A stretch of 59,202 nt of DNA from Isotricha intestinalis (lineage: Eukaryota; Ciliophora; Litostomatea; Vestibuliferida; Isotrichidae). The position numbers were made by a program, and so were the translations under genes. The stretch spans positions 1 to 59,202 of the forward strand of contig JAJJLU010000381.1 of assembly GCA_023807065.1 (NCBI GenBank), written 5' to 3'. The notes under the pieces were generated by a model that was not told the DNA's origin, ran no database searches, and was given only the letters and a program-made list of their open reading frames with translations. Below, in pieces: positions 30,006-42,080 of the stretch (position 1 is its first letter; every line of letters begins with the position of its first letter).

Positions 30006-31028
30006 ATGGATGAACAAGTGAAAAAACTCGAATTAAAACAATATGAAATAGGTGATACACTAAGAATAAATCCATTTGGTAGAGTAAGAATAGCAAAGCA
30101 TAAAAAAACTAATAAATATTATGCATTAAAAATCATAAAAAAAAAGGAAATTTTAGAATCAAAACAAGGAGATCACATATTAAATGAAATAGCAATTTTG
30201 AAAAAAATAAAAAGTTATCATGGACATCCTTTTTGTATTTCTTTAGATGGAATAACACAAAATGATAAATGTATTTTTATGACAATGGATTTAATAAACG
30301 GAGGAGAATTATTTAATTATTTAAGAGGAATATCAAAATTACAAGTAGAAGAAGCAAGGTAAACAATATATATATAATATATTTAAAATAGATTTTACAT
30401 ATCTCAAATAATTTCTGCTTTAGAATTTCTACATTCCAAAAATATTATTCATAGAGATTTACGTCCAGAAAATATTTTAATTCAAAAAAATGGATATTTA
30501 AAAATATCAGATTTTTCATTTGCAAAAGAATTAAAAGGAAGAACTTATACTTTATGTGGAACACCAGAATATTTAGCACCAGAAATAATATTAAATAAAG
30601 GATATGGAAAATCAGTTGATTATTGGTCTCTTGGTGTTTTATTATATGAAATGTTATGTGGAATTGATCCTTTTAGTGATGATGATCCTTTAAAAATTTA
30701 TGAAAAAATTATTGAATGTAAAATTAAATTTCCTAGTTTATTTGATGATAATGCTAAAAGCTTAATTAAACATTTATTAGAAAAAGATTTAAGTAAAAGA
30801 TATGGTAATTTACAAAATGGAGTTTTAGATATTAAGAATCATAGATTTTTTAAAGAGTTTGATTGGGAAAAATTAGTTAATGAAGAAATTATTCCTTTTT
30901 ATCATCCTAAAGTAAAAAGTGAAAATGATATTTCTAATTTTAATTCTTATCCTGATTCTGATAATGAAACTGAAAATATTGATGAAAGTGAAGATCCTTT
31001 TATGAAACTATTAAATAATGAAAAATAA
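30006..31028 (+). CDS. PKA catalytic-subunit-like AGC kinase (2 exons), divergent active site
   Basis: Two exons join across a 33-nt intron (30359-30391) to give 329 residues, about the length of PKA catalytic subunits. The activation loop KGRTYTLCGTPEYLAPE and the RYGNLQNGVLDIKNHRFF segment are nearly PKA, and the end has a short AGC-type C-tail. The ATP lysine (ALKII), the catalytic Asp and the metal-binding Asp remain. Three usually fixed positions differ: the glycine loop is RINPFGRV instead of GTGSFGRV, the catalytic loop is HRDLRPEN (Lys to Arg), and DFG is DFS. It is clearly a PKA homologue; activity is uncertain. No regulatory domain is attached. Confidence 0.88.
30359..30391 (+). other. 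Intron, 33 nt (PKA-like gene)
   Basis: Begins GTAAACAA and ends AAAATAG, with a stop in frame at its start. Removal joins VEEAR to FYISQII, the exact alignment expected for PKA. Confidence 0.93.
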
Positions 31029-31209
31029 ATTTTTTTTGGATATTTAATTTTTGAAATTTGAATTTTTTAATAATTTTTAATTATCTTTTCTTAGAATTTT
31101 ATAAATATATTTAAATAATATAAACATATCAAAAAAAAACAAATTATGTATCTTAAATAATTACATAATTGAAGATATGATTCTATAAAATAATAAAAAT
31201 TATTTTTTA

Positions 31210-32385
31210 ATGGAAAATCCAACAAAAGATGAATTTCCAGAAGAAGACTTAGTATTATATAATACAATTCATCCAATTCATTTGAATTGTTTCGATGATA
31301 AAGATTCAAATAATTCAATAAATACTGATGAAAAAGAAGAAAATTTAAATGGAAGATGGAATCAAGAAGAACATATTCGATTTATTAAAGGCTGTTTATT
31401 ATATGGAAATAATTGGAAAAAAGTTAAAAAATATGTTAAAACAAGATCAAGCGCTCAAATTAGATCTCATGCTCAAAAATATTTAATTAAATTAAATAAG
31501 AAATACCATTCTTATGATTTTGGGAAAAATAAATTTGGAAATAATAATTTAGATAACGAAGTCATTGAAAGTATTGTTAATGATTTTAATAATGTTGATA
31601 TGGATAATGTGGAAAAAATGATTTTATATATATTTAAAAATTCAAATGGAAATTCTGTTTCTTTAAGTGAAAGAGGTTATAATGGAATTGATATTGATGA
31701 AATCACTTTCAAAGATTATTCATTTTCTGACAAAGAAACAAAAAACAAGAAAAAGGAAAAAATATTTAAAATATGTAAAATTCCAAAAGATAAAAAAAGA
31801 GAATTTGATTTAATAGAACAGAATAATAATATAGAATCATATTTAGGAAAAAAGAGAATAATGAATAGAATAGATTATAGTCCATTATATAATAATAGTA
31901 ATGGAATAAATAATTTTGGAATAGAACCCATAAAAATGATTCAAATAGAGAAATTTATAAATAATTGTTTAGATTCAAATGATCCAACAGATTTAACAAA
32001 ATTACTTTTATTTTTTGATCAAAGTAATTACATAATAAATCCAATAAGTTTTATTGATCCAAATATATTATATAATCAAAATAGAGAAAGAGATATGTAT
32101 AATACAATGAAAGCCTGTTTAAATGAAAGTTATAATAATCAAAATACTGATGTTAAAACTCCTTCTTCTGATTCTGTTGATAATGAAAAACAAAAACAAA
32201 TTAATTTAAATTATCAACAAACTATTGCTTTAGAAATTGCTAAAATTAATCCGAATTTAGATCATTTATATCCTAATACTTTAAATGGAATTTTTAATAA
32301 TTATAATAATTTTACTTCTTTTCAAAATACTTTACCTATTAATCAATTTTTAATTGATAATACTTTTCATAATTTTAATGGTTAG
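31210..32385 (+). CDS. SHAQKY-type single-Myb transcription factor
   Basis: A 391-residue protein with one Myb/SANT repeat at about residues 48-100. The first helix pair begins GRWNQEEHIRFIKG, and the third helix carries RSSAQIRSHAQKYLIK, the SHAQKY(F/L) signature of the single-repeat Myb class known from plants, Dictyostelium and ciliates. The rest is Asn-rich and disordered with no second domain. It should bind DNA and regulate transcription. The targets are unknown. The gene ends with TAG. Confidence 0.85.
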   Translation: MENPTKDEFPEEDLVLYNTIHPIHLNCFDDKDSNNSINTDEKEENLNGRWNQEEHIRFIKGCLLYGNNWKKVKKYVKTRSSAQIRSHAQKYLIKLNKKYHSYDFGKNKFGNNNLDNEVIESIVNDFNNVDMDNVEKMILYIFKNSNGNSVSLSERGYNGIDIDEITFKDYSFSDKETKNKKKEKIFKICKIPKDKKREFDLIEQNNNIESYLGKKRIMNRIDYSPLYNNSNGINNFGIEPIKMIQIEKFINNCLDSNDPTDLTKLLLFFDQSNYIINPISFIDPNILYNQNRERDMYNTMKACLNESYNNQNTDVKTPSSDSVDNEKQKQINLNYQQTIALEIAKINPNLDHLYPNTLNGIFNNYNNFTSFQNTLPINQFLIDNTFHNFNG

Positions 32386-32506
32386 AATTTAATATAAATA
32401 TCTTGTTAATTATTATTGATATTGTTAATTTATCTATTTTTTATATGAATTTTTGATTTTTATTTGTCATTTATTTTTTATTTTTTTTTTTTAATTTTTT
32501 TAAAAT

Positions 32507-33925
32507 ATGAATGAAGAAAAGAAAATTGAAGGTGATAATAATATAAAAGAAAATAAAAATGAAGGTAAAATAATTGAGGATAATAATAATAATATTGAAG
32601 AAAATAAAGATCAAAAAATTATTGGAAATTATAAAATTTTAAAAGTGTTAATTCCTGAAAATTATAATCAATGTCCAAGTTATAAAGTTAGAAATTTAAT
32701 TGATGATCAAATATATAGAATGGATAAAATTGAATTGAAAAATTGGAATGATAGAATTAAAAAAAAAATAGAAATAATATCTTCAATGAAATCAAAATAT
32801 ATTGTAAATTATAAAGAAGTGTTAATTGAAGAAAAGTTAAATTTAATTTTTTTAATAACAGAATTTTACACTAATACATTATACAATAATATAATAATGA
32901 GATATTTAAGTTTAAATAAATATATTCAAGAAAGTGATTTATTAACTTATCTTTTTCATATCATTTTTGGTTTATCTCAATTACATAAAAATAAAATATT
33001 TAATATAAATTTAAATTCAAAAAATATTTATATTGATAAGGAAAAAAATTTAAAATTAAATCCTTATAGTGATATAACATCAGAAGATACATATAATAAT
33101 AATGATAATCCAATAGTTTGTCCTGAATTAATAGATGAAAAAGGGAAATATTCTGAAAAAAGTGATATTTGGTATTTAGGTTTATTAATATATGAAATTT
33201 GTTGTTTAAAAAAAATGAAAAGAAAACATATTGAAGATTTAGATATGATGTATAAATTTATTATTAAATCTCAATATGAACCAATACCTTCTATTTATTC
33301 TAGGGACATTTATTATATTATTAAAAATTGTTTACAATATTATAAAAAGAAAAGACCTTTCACTTCTGATATTGTCAAAAAAATTATGCAATTAAAAGGA
33401 AGTAAATTAATTGATAAAAGAGTTGAGTTATTTAAAATGAAAAAAAATTATGAAAAAAATTGTTATTTATCCATTAAAAATTGTGAAGATTATAATAAAA
33501 ATTTAGGAAAATTTCAAAATTATAAAATTAAAAGTAAAAAAGATAATTCAAAAAATAAAATATTAAAGAAAAATAATTTAATCAATAAAAGATCAAAAAC
33601 TCCACTTAATATAAGAAATATAAATAAAAATATAATTAATGATAAAAATAAAAGTTTTACTTATATAAATAATTATACAGAAAAAAATATTGAAATAGAT
33701 TCAAAAGATAAAATTATTCAAGATATAAATAATGGAATGAAAATTTGTAATTTTGAAGCTTCACATTTTATTAGTCAATTTAATATTAATAAATATAGAC
33801 AAGAAGAATTAGGGTTTTATAATAAAAGAATTGAATGTCCTCTTCTTAAATTTCCTAATTTATCAAATAAATTGAAAAGAAATTATTCTGTGAATAATTA
33901 TAAATTGAATAATAAATATATATAA
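32507..33925 (+). CDS. Protein pseudokinase (NEK-like scaffold)
   Basis: A 472-residue protein with a low-complexity Asn/Glu N terminus, a kinase-fold domain at about residues 40-305, and a basic tail. Fold markers are clear, for example SDIWYLGLLIYEICCLKK and the closing RPFTSDIVKK. The catalytic residues are gone: the HRDLKPEN region reads NINLNSKN (Asp to Asn, Lys to Asn), the DFG region reads NPYS, and the APE-equivalent is CPELI. A lysine remains in the beta-3 position. Helix F and the rest of the fold recall the NEK family. It should bind partners rather than phosphorylate. Confidence 0.8.
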   Translation: MNEEKKIEGDNNIKENKNEGKIIEDNNNNIEENKDQKIIGNYKILKVLIPENYNQCPSYKVRNLIDDQIYRMDKIELKNWNDRIKKKIEIISSMKSKYIVNYKEVLIEEKLNLIFLITEFYTNTLYNNIIMRYLSLNKYIQESDLLTYLFHIIFGLSQLHKNKIFNINLNSKNIYIDKEKNLKLNPYSDITSEDTYNNNDNPIVCPELIDEKGKYSEKSDIWYLGLLIYEICCLKKMKRKHIEDLDMMYKFIIKSQYEPIPSIYSRDIYYIIKNCLQYYKKKRPFTSDIVKKIMQLKGSKLIDKRVELFKMKKNYEKNCYLSIKNCEDYNKNLGKFQNYKIKSKKDNSKNKILKKNNLINKRSKTPLNIRNINKNIINDKNKSFTYINNYTEKNIEIDSKDKIIQDINNGMKICNFEASHFISQFNINKYRQEELGFYNKRIECPLLKFPNLSNKLKRNYSVNNYKLNNKYI

Positions 33926-33987
33926 TTTTAATTTTACTTTTTTTATAAACAAATTAATAAATAAACGCTATATTATTTTATAAAAAA

Positions 33988-36900
33988 ATGAAAAAGAATA
34001 ATAATATAGAATCAATCACAGATAAAATAATATTGGAACAAATAATAAGTGAAATAAAAAATGAAAAACAGAAAAATACTTTTGATTTATATAATTTTAT
34101 ATTAAGAAATTTAGATATTAATTATAATTTTCAATTTTTAAAAGAAGAAAGTATAATATTAACTTCTTTTTTAAAAGTATTTTCTTTCATTAAACCTCAA
34201 AACAAATCATATTTACTTAATATAAATAAGGTTAAAAATTCTATATTAACAAAACAATATATTAAGAATGAAAAAATATTTAAATTATTTTTTATTTATG
34301 TTTTTTTAATATGGGAAAATATAAAATCAAAAAATGATGAAAAAATTTATATTTCGAGTTTAAAAATAATAAAATTTTTAATTCAAATTTTTAATAAATT
34401 ATATCATAAATCAATATTTAAATTACAAGAATTAGAAATTTTTTCAAAATTATTTTTATTTTTTTCAATATTTGAAATAGATAAATATAATAATAATAAA
34501 AATCTATATGAGAATAATTCAATAAAATCATTTTTTTTTTTTGATTTATCAATTCAAATTTATAAAACAATTTTTTTAAAAAGAATAAATAAAGAAATAA
34601 GTGAAGATGAAGAAAATATGATTATTAAATTTCTAGAATTAATATTTGAAAAAATTATAAAAACAAGAAAATCAACTCAATTAATATTATTAGATTATGA
34701 TATTAATACAACACGATTTTATGAATTTTTAAAAATAAATAATTCTCAAAAAATAAAAGAAATAATATTGAAAATTTATCTTTGTATATATCAAAATAGA
34801 ATTAATGATAATTTTATACATTTTTTTATCAAACAAATTAAAAATGGATTAGTCAATTTACAAGAAAAAGAAATTTCAGAAATAATAAAAAATATTAATT
34901 TAATTAATTTACCTTTAAATATTCTTTTAAAAGAAAATGAAAAAGATTATATAAAATTATTACCTAAAAAATGTTTTTATTTAGAAGATGAAAAAGCAGG
35001 ATTTTATGTTCCAAATATAAATTTGTCAACTCCTTTTTCTATTATTTTTTCATTTAACTTTAATCCAATTTTTAATTCAGAAAATAAATATATGTTATTT
35101 ACAATAAATATTGAAGTAACAAAAGAAGAAAAAAATTTTGAAATATTTATAATTAAAAGAGATAATATATATTATTTAAATTCTTTGTTTAAAAATCAAA
35201 AAAGTGAGGAATATAATATTGAACCGGAAAAATTATATATTTTATGTATAATATTTAATGATAATGAAATTACACTTTCAATTAAATCAAATCTCAAAAT
35301 TCAAGAATTAAAAACTATAACAATTGAAAAACTTTCAAAAAATATTAAAGGTAGTTTTTTATTAGGTTGCAAAAAAGAAATTATAAATGAACAAAATAAT
35401 AATATTAATATTAATTTAGTTAATTGTTATCAAGGATTTTTAGGAAGCTTTTTATTAATAAATAAAGAATTAAATGAAAATGAGAAAAAAAAAATTTTAA
35501 ATTATGATTTTAGTGTAAATCGTTTTTTCTTTGACAATGAATTTTTAAATTCTTTGAATTATCAATTAAAAATAATTCCAAATTTATTTTCTTTTTACGA
35601 CAAAATCGAAAAAATAGATTTTGTAGAATTAAAAGAAGAAAGTTTTGAAAAAGAAAAAGAATTTAAATATTATTATTATAATAATGAGAAAATAAAAAGT
35701 ATAAATAAAAAATATTCTGTTTTTTATTATTCAGATGATTTAAATAATAAAGAAATAAGAATGAAAGAATATTTTAGTAGTTTTTTTACAATTGTAGAAA
35801 GTAATAATTCAATTTTTAGTTTTGTTAAATTAAATGGACTTTCTATTATTTCTCTTTTATTTGAATATTTTTATCAAGTTTTAATTTATTTAAATTCAAA
35901 AAATGAAAGAAATGAAATAATTAATTTAATGTAATTATTAATTTTTTAAAATTGTTTTTAGTTCTTTTTCACTTCAACAAATTTTTAATTTGATTCAATT
36001 GTTTCTTTATCAAGAAAATCCTGAAATTGAAGAAAATATAATTGAATTAAAGAAAGTATTTTTTCAAATGAGTTTTACTTTGACAGAAGTATTTTTTTTA
36101 TTTACAATTTTAGTATATAAAATTTAAAAAATTAGAGGTTAATTTATTGCAATATAATATTCTTCCAATATTAAATTATTTTATTAATTTATCTTCTCCA
36201 AAATTATTTCCTTATGAAGATTTTAGAGATCCTTTTATAAGTTTTTTATTGAATATTGAATTATATGATAAAAATGATATTGAATCTATTAATTCTTTAT
36301 TTAGATTAATATGTAATGTTTTTGAAAAAAATAATTCAAAAAGAAAATCTTTGTTAAATTTATATATATTTGAAAAAATATATTATTTCAGAATTTTTTA
36401 TACAGAAAATAATGATAAAGATTCAGATTATTTTAATCTCTTAATGGTTTTTATAAATTCTTTTAAAGAAGATTTACATAGTTATAATATTGTTGTAAAT
36501 AAATTATACTCATTAATATTTAAAGAAGAAAATATAAAAGTATTTTATTCAATGATAAATTTTATTTATCAATCAAAAATATATTCAAATTTAACTGAAG
36601 AAACTTTTCAAAATATTTTCCAAAAATTAAATGATTTAAAAAATAAAAAAGATGAAAAACAAATACAATCTTGTTATATTTTAATAAAAATTTTATTTGA
36701 TTTATTTATTATAGGTAAAATCGAAGATGAAATTTTGGATAAAATTAAAGAATTTGATTCTTTTATTTTACTAAATTTATTATTTTTTTATGTTAATGAA
36801 AATATATCAAACGAAGGGGGTTTTGAGAAAAATAATATTTTAATTGATGAGAAATCAATAGAAAAATTAAAAAAATTAGTAATTGATATTATTAAAATTA

Positions 36901-39900
36901 TAAAAATGAATAATTTTCCTATATATGAAAAATATGATATTATTAATAATTTTATTCAAAATATTTCTTCATCAAAAGGTATAATTTTTAATCAATTATT
37001 TGATGAAAATTATTCTTTAATTAATACATTTTATGATAATTTATATAAAAAAAATAAAGAAGAAGGAAAAAATCAATTATTAAGATTATCAAATAATATT
37101 TTATTTTTTCATCCAAAATCTTTTATTTATAAATTTTTATCCAATTTAAATGAATTAGAAGAAAAAATATATTTAATTGATAATATTATTTTAATATTAA
37201 AAAAGAAATAAAATATCAAATGATAAAGAAGAAAAAAAATCAATTAAATTTAATAGAAATATGAATATTATTAATTCATTAATATATATCGAGAATTTAG
37301 TTTATATTTATAAATTATATGATAAAGAAAGAATTATTAATTTAATTATTACTTTAATTGATTTAATTTTAAAAACTGGATTAATTTTTTCTCCTTTCTT
37401 TTTTACTACTTTAGAAATTGAAGATAATAATAAAATTAAAAAACATATTTGTGAAATAATCATTGATTTACTTTTTACAATTCAAATTTCAAATGAAGAA
37501 TTAAAGAATAATTTAAATAAAATATGTTTTCCTGATAAAAATAATAAAAATAATTCTTTGTTTTTTATAATTGACAGTATAAAAAATATTACTGAATATA
37601 AAAATAATACTCCAATATCAAATGTAATATTTAAAAAAATTCAAAATTTTAATAAAAATTATTTCCAAAAAATACAATCCGAAGGAGAATTAAAAGGAAA
37701 TTTAGATGAAAATTTTAATTTTACTCATTATTATTTAGGAAAATTATATATTGAATATATAAAATTAGAGAATGAAATAAAATTTTTAAATAAAGAAAAT
37801 AAGATAATATTTATAGAAGAAATTTGTGAAAAAATTTTGGAAAATGCAAAATCATTAACTATTAATGCTGATATTTATTCTCCAAATGACAATTATTTTG
37901 AATATTATAATGAAATAAAAAAAATAATTGATTATAAAATAAGTTTAGATTATACTCAGTTTAAAGATGAAATCAATAATTTTTTAGAAGTTAATGGTAA
38001 TTTTTATAAAATTATGAATTATAAGATATATGCTTATAAATGTTTTATAAATGAGGACAAAAATAATAATAATAAAAAATTCATTTTAAAAACAAAATCA
38101 AATAAAAAAGTAAAAAAAAAAGAAGAAAATAATAATGAATATTTTAATAATAATTATTATGATTTTCATAAATTAAATAAAGATAATTCTATTATTTCAA
38201 TAAAAAAAGAATTGTTTTATAATATATTCTCAACAGAATTTAAAGATATTTATTTTTATAATGAAAAATTTAAAAATCTAAAATTATATTTTATAAGTCA
38301 TTTTGAAATTGAAAAAAAAACAAAAGTTTTAAATTATCCCTCAAAATTAAAAAATTATTCTTTTAAAGGTTATCCTCCAATTTTTCTTATTCAAGATTTA
38401 AAATTTTTTAATTCAAATACTTTTAGAGTTTCTCATACATTTTTTGAACCTTATAAAAATTCATATGAAAATAAAATTCTTTTACACAAAAAAAATTTAA
38501 AATTTTTAAAAGAAAAAAATAAATTTCTTTGTGAGTTAATTTCGGTGGAAAAAAATTTACTTGGTTCAATTAAAATATATGATAATTATTTAATGTTTGA
38601 AACAGAAAAATCAAGTATAGAAGAAATAAAAAATAATAAAATATTATATGAATTTTCTACTTCTTTTTATTCTACCGATAAAGAAGAAAAAGAAAAAAGA
38701 ATAATAATATTTTTTTCAGAAATAAAATATTGCATTGAAGAAAGATTTATTTTTCAGAAAATGTCATTAGAATTTAATTTAAAAAATGGAAAATCATATT
38801 ATTTTAATTTTCTAACTAAAGCAAACTATAATTCATTTAAAAATATTTTAGAAGAAAGAAAAATAAAAATATATAATAAAGATATATCCAAATTACAATT
38901 AGACTATAAAAAAAGAAAAATAACAACATTTCAATTTTTATTAAAATTAAATAAATATTCTTCAAGAACATATAATGACGTAACTCAATATCCAATAATA
39001 CCATGGTTACTTTCTGATTATAATAATATAAGTAAAAAACAAATATCAAAAGATGAAATTAGATTATTCAAATATCCAATAAGTCTTCAAACAAAAATGT
39101 TAAGAGATATTTCAATTGAAAATTATGATGATAATGATGATAGATATAATTTTAATAAACATAATGGAACTCATTATTCTACTTCTTCTTATATTTTTTA
39201 TTATTTAATGAGACAAAATCCTTTTATGAAATCTTTAATTAAATTACATAGTTATTCTCAAGAAAATCCTAATAGAATGTTTTTATCCATTGAAAGATTA
39301 AATAAGCATTTAATTAAAGGAGCTGATAATAGAGAAATTATTCCTCAATTTTTTTTAAATATTGAATGTTTTATTAATTTAAATTGCTCTGATTTTAATA
39401 AAAATAGTAAAGGAATTCAAATTGATGATGTTAATTTTGATTTTTTAAATTTGAAAGATAACAAACCTTTTTCAAAATTTGTTTTTTTTATTATTAAACA
39501 TTATATTTTATTAAATGGAGAAAGTGTTATTGACCATAATAATTCTATTAATTTTTGGATTGATAATATTTTTGGAATTAACCAAATTCCTGAAAATAAT
39601 TTAAGGGAAAGTTGTAATTTATTTAATAAATATTGTTATGAAAAATATGCGAATGATATTGATGAATTAATTAAATCATATAATAATGAAAGTGATTCTA
39701 AGAAAAAAAAAATGATTTATGATGAATACAATACTATTATTAATTCTATACTTGCTTTTGGAATTGTGCCTGTTCAAATTTTAAAAAAAAAATGCCTTGA
39801 AAAAAATGAAATTAATTATGATTTTGAGAAATTCAAAATGAATAAAATAAATTCTAAAAATATTTTACATTTAAAAATATATGAGGATAATATTGTTTAT

Positions 39901-40806
39901 TTAGAAAAAAAAAATAATACTATTTTATTAAAAGATATTAATGGGTTTACATTTAATTTAACAAATTCATTTCAGATTTTTAGATTGAATAATCAAGAAG
40001 AAGTATTTATAAGAGATTTATCCTATTCGTATTTATATTTTATGTCAAATAATATAAAAACTTATATAACTTGTAGATTTATAGATGATTATATTATGAA
40101 AATACATTCAGTTAAAGATATTAATCAAAAATTATTTATTAAAGATGAATTTATAAATTGTATTCAATTAATTCCAAAAACTGAAATATTATTATTAGGA
40201 ACAAAAAGTGGAAGATTAATAAAATATAATTTAGAGAATAATAAAATAATAAATTCAATTAAAGCACATTCAGGAATGATAAATATATTAGAAATAAATA
40301 ATAATTTAAAAGCTATTATTTCATCTGGAAATGACAATTATATTTATATTAGAAAATTATATGATTTTGAATTATTAACAGTGATTAAAATTCCAGATGA
40401 ATTTTTTTGTAAAAAAATTGTTATTTCTGAAATGAATTTAATTTATTGTTTATGTTATTATCAAAATATATCAAGTAATAATGAAACATATGGAATTAAA
40501 TCTAAAATTTTTGGTTATACTATTAATGGAATTCTTTTCAGTCAATCCGATAATTTAATTTGTATTGATTTTTTTATCAATGAAAATTTTGATATTGTTT
40601 TTCATTTACACCCATCTAAAGGAATTCAAATTTTAAATGGTTTTAATTTAACACCCAAATGCAATTTTAGAATTGATAACATAAATGAATATTCTAGTTT
40701 TTTCATTTTTGACAAAGAAACAAAATTATTTTATTTTCAAGATGAGAATAAAAATTTATCTTGTTCAAAAAATAAACAGTATGATAATAAAGATAATCAG
40801 ATTTGA
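33988..40806 (+). CDS. Giant BEACH-WD40 protein (neurobeachin/LYST family), one +1 frame change
   Basis: Exons are 33988-35930, 35962-36088 and 36114 onward, with introns of 31 and 25 nt. The frame then shifts by +1 at AAA-TAA (37206-37211) and runs to TGA at 40806, about 2253 residues in all. Order of domains: helical armadillo-like N terminus; concanavalin/LamG-like domain (about 325-510); more helices; PH-like domain (about 1490-1605); BEACH domain (about 1615-1910, with NGTHYSTSSYIFYYLMR and IIPQFFLNIECF); and WD40 repeats to the end. This is the full architecture of BEACH proteins, which act in vesicle trafficking, lysosome-related organelles and phagosome handling. No GT-AG intron can explain the shift, so either an A-run indel or programmed frameshifting must. 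Confidence 0.85.
35931..35961 (+). other. Intron 1, 31 nt (BEACH gene)
   Basis: Begins GTAATTATT and ends GTTTTTAG. Reading through gives an immediate TAA. Splicing joins EIINL to ISFSLQQIF in phase 2. Confidence 0.85.
36089..36113 (+). other. Intron 2, 25 nt (BEACH gene)
   Basis: Begins GTATTTTTT and ends CAATTTTAG. At 25 nt it is the shortest intron placed in the window. Splicing joins SFTLTE to YIKFKKLEVNLLQ in phase 0 and lets the downstream open frame start without an ATG. Confidence 0.82.
37200..37212 (+). other. +1 frame-change site, AAA-TAA-A
   Basis: The upstream frame ends AAA-AAG-AAA-TAA. The downstream frame is open from 37201 because a TAA lies at 37198-37200, so the change must happen within about 11 bases. 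Skipping the T of the TAA places the reader exactly in the downstream frame. There is no GT for about 100 bases on the 5' side, which rules out a normal intron. A one-base error in the A6 run at 37199-37204 would give the same picture. Confidence 0.6.
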
Positions 40807-40853
40807 ATAATTATTTATATATTTTAAATATATTATTTAAATTTAATATAAAA

Positions 40854-41939
40854 ATGTTAAAAGAATTAAAAAAAATTTGTGTACCTGTAAATAAAGATAT
40901 AAAGTCAAAAACTAATTTAAATCAAAAAACAGTAGATTTAATTCCAGAAAAAATAATGGAATATAAATTTAATGATAATAAAAATTCTTCAATTTCATGT
41001 AATTTATCAACAATGAATAATTCAAATCCTAATAATTTAAGTAGTGGTAATTTTAACAAATATAATATTAAATATTCTTTGAAAAATGATTTTAAATTAA
41101 ATGAAACTTTTGAAAATGAAATAAATAATTTATTTAAAAAGAAAAGTAAAAAAAGTATTTCAAAAAAAAGAAAAAAATTAAATTATTCAATGATAGAAAA
41201 TAAGTGTTATAAAAAGTTATATTTTGAAAAATTAAAAGAAGAAAAAAATGAAGAATTAAGAAAACAATCTTCAGAGAAAAAAGTATATAATTTAAGTATA
41301 GAAAATAAAAGAAAAAGTTTAAAAAAAAAATTATTAAGAAACAGCGTTAAATTAACTCATTCAAATTCACTTATATTAACCAATAAAAATTATTTTAATA
41401 ATATGGAAATGATATTTAGTGATATTCATAAAGATTGTTTTGAAAATTATAAAACAAAAATAAAAGAAAAAGAAATAAAAAAAGATGAATTATTAAATTC
41501 TATTTTAAATATTAAAAAAAAAATTGCTCTTTATAATAATAAAATAAAATATTGGAATATAGAAAATTCAAAAGTAGTAAAAGAGATAAATAAAATTAAA
41601 GATAAATCAGAAAGAATAAAATATTCAAATTATATTATTAATAAAGATCAAAAAGGAATACCTAATTATGAAAAGGAGTTATATTATAATATTGATCAAA
41701 CTGTTAAAATGGAAAAAGAATTAATTATAGAAAGAAATAATTTAGAATCATTAAATAATGAAATTAAAAAGAAAAAGAAATGTATATTTGATTTAAAAAA
41801 AGAAATTGAAAAATTAAAAGATTCTATTTCCTTCTTTAAAAAACATAATGAAAATCTAAAAGAAAAATTAAAAAATTATAATGACAAAGAAAATAAATTA
41901 ATAAATACTTTCTCTGAATTATATGACATACACGAATAA
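40854..41939 (+). CDS. Coiled-coil protein, unknown
   Basis: A 361-residue protein starting at the ATG 48 bases after the BEACH stop codon. The N-terminal 170 residues are basic, Ser/Asn/Lys-rich and disordered, with a KKKSKKSISKKRKKL-type nuclear-localisation-like run. The last 160 residues form a long heptad-patterned coiled coil. This pattern is common in cytoskeletal or basal-body proteins of ciliated cells, but there is no specific match. Confidence 0.6.
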   Translation: MLKELKKICVPVNKDIKSKTNLNQKTVDLIPEKIMEYKFNDNKNSSISCNLSTMNNSNPNNLSSGNFNKYNIKYSLKNDFKLNETFENEINNLFKKKSKKSISKKRKKLNYSMIENKCYKKLYFEKLKEEKNEELRKQSSEKKVYNLSIENKRKSLKKKLLRNSVKLTHSNSLILTNKNYFNNMEMIFSDIHKDCFENYKTKIKEKEIKKDELLNSILNIKKKIALYNNKIKYWNIENSKVVKEINKIKDKSERIKYSNYIINKDQKGIPNYEKELYYNIDQTVKMEKELIIERNNLESLNNEIKKKKKCIFDLKKEIEKLKDSISFFKKHNENLKEKLKNYNDKENKLINTFSELYDIHE

Positions 41940-42080
41940 AAAAATATATTTTATTTTTTTATATAATCAAACATTTTTTTTGGTATAAAAAGACTTTATA
42001 AATAAATAAAAAACAAATTATAATAATATAAAAACAATTATATAAAAAATTGAATATAAAAAATATTATTTGAAAAAAAT

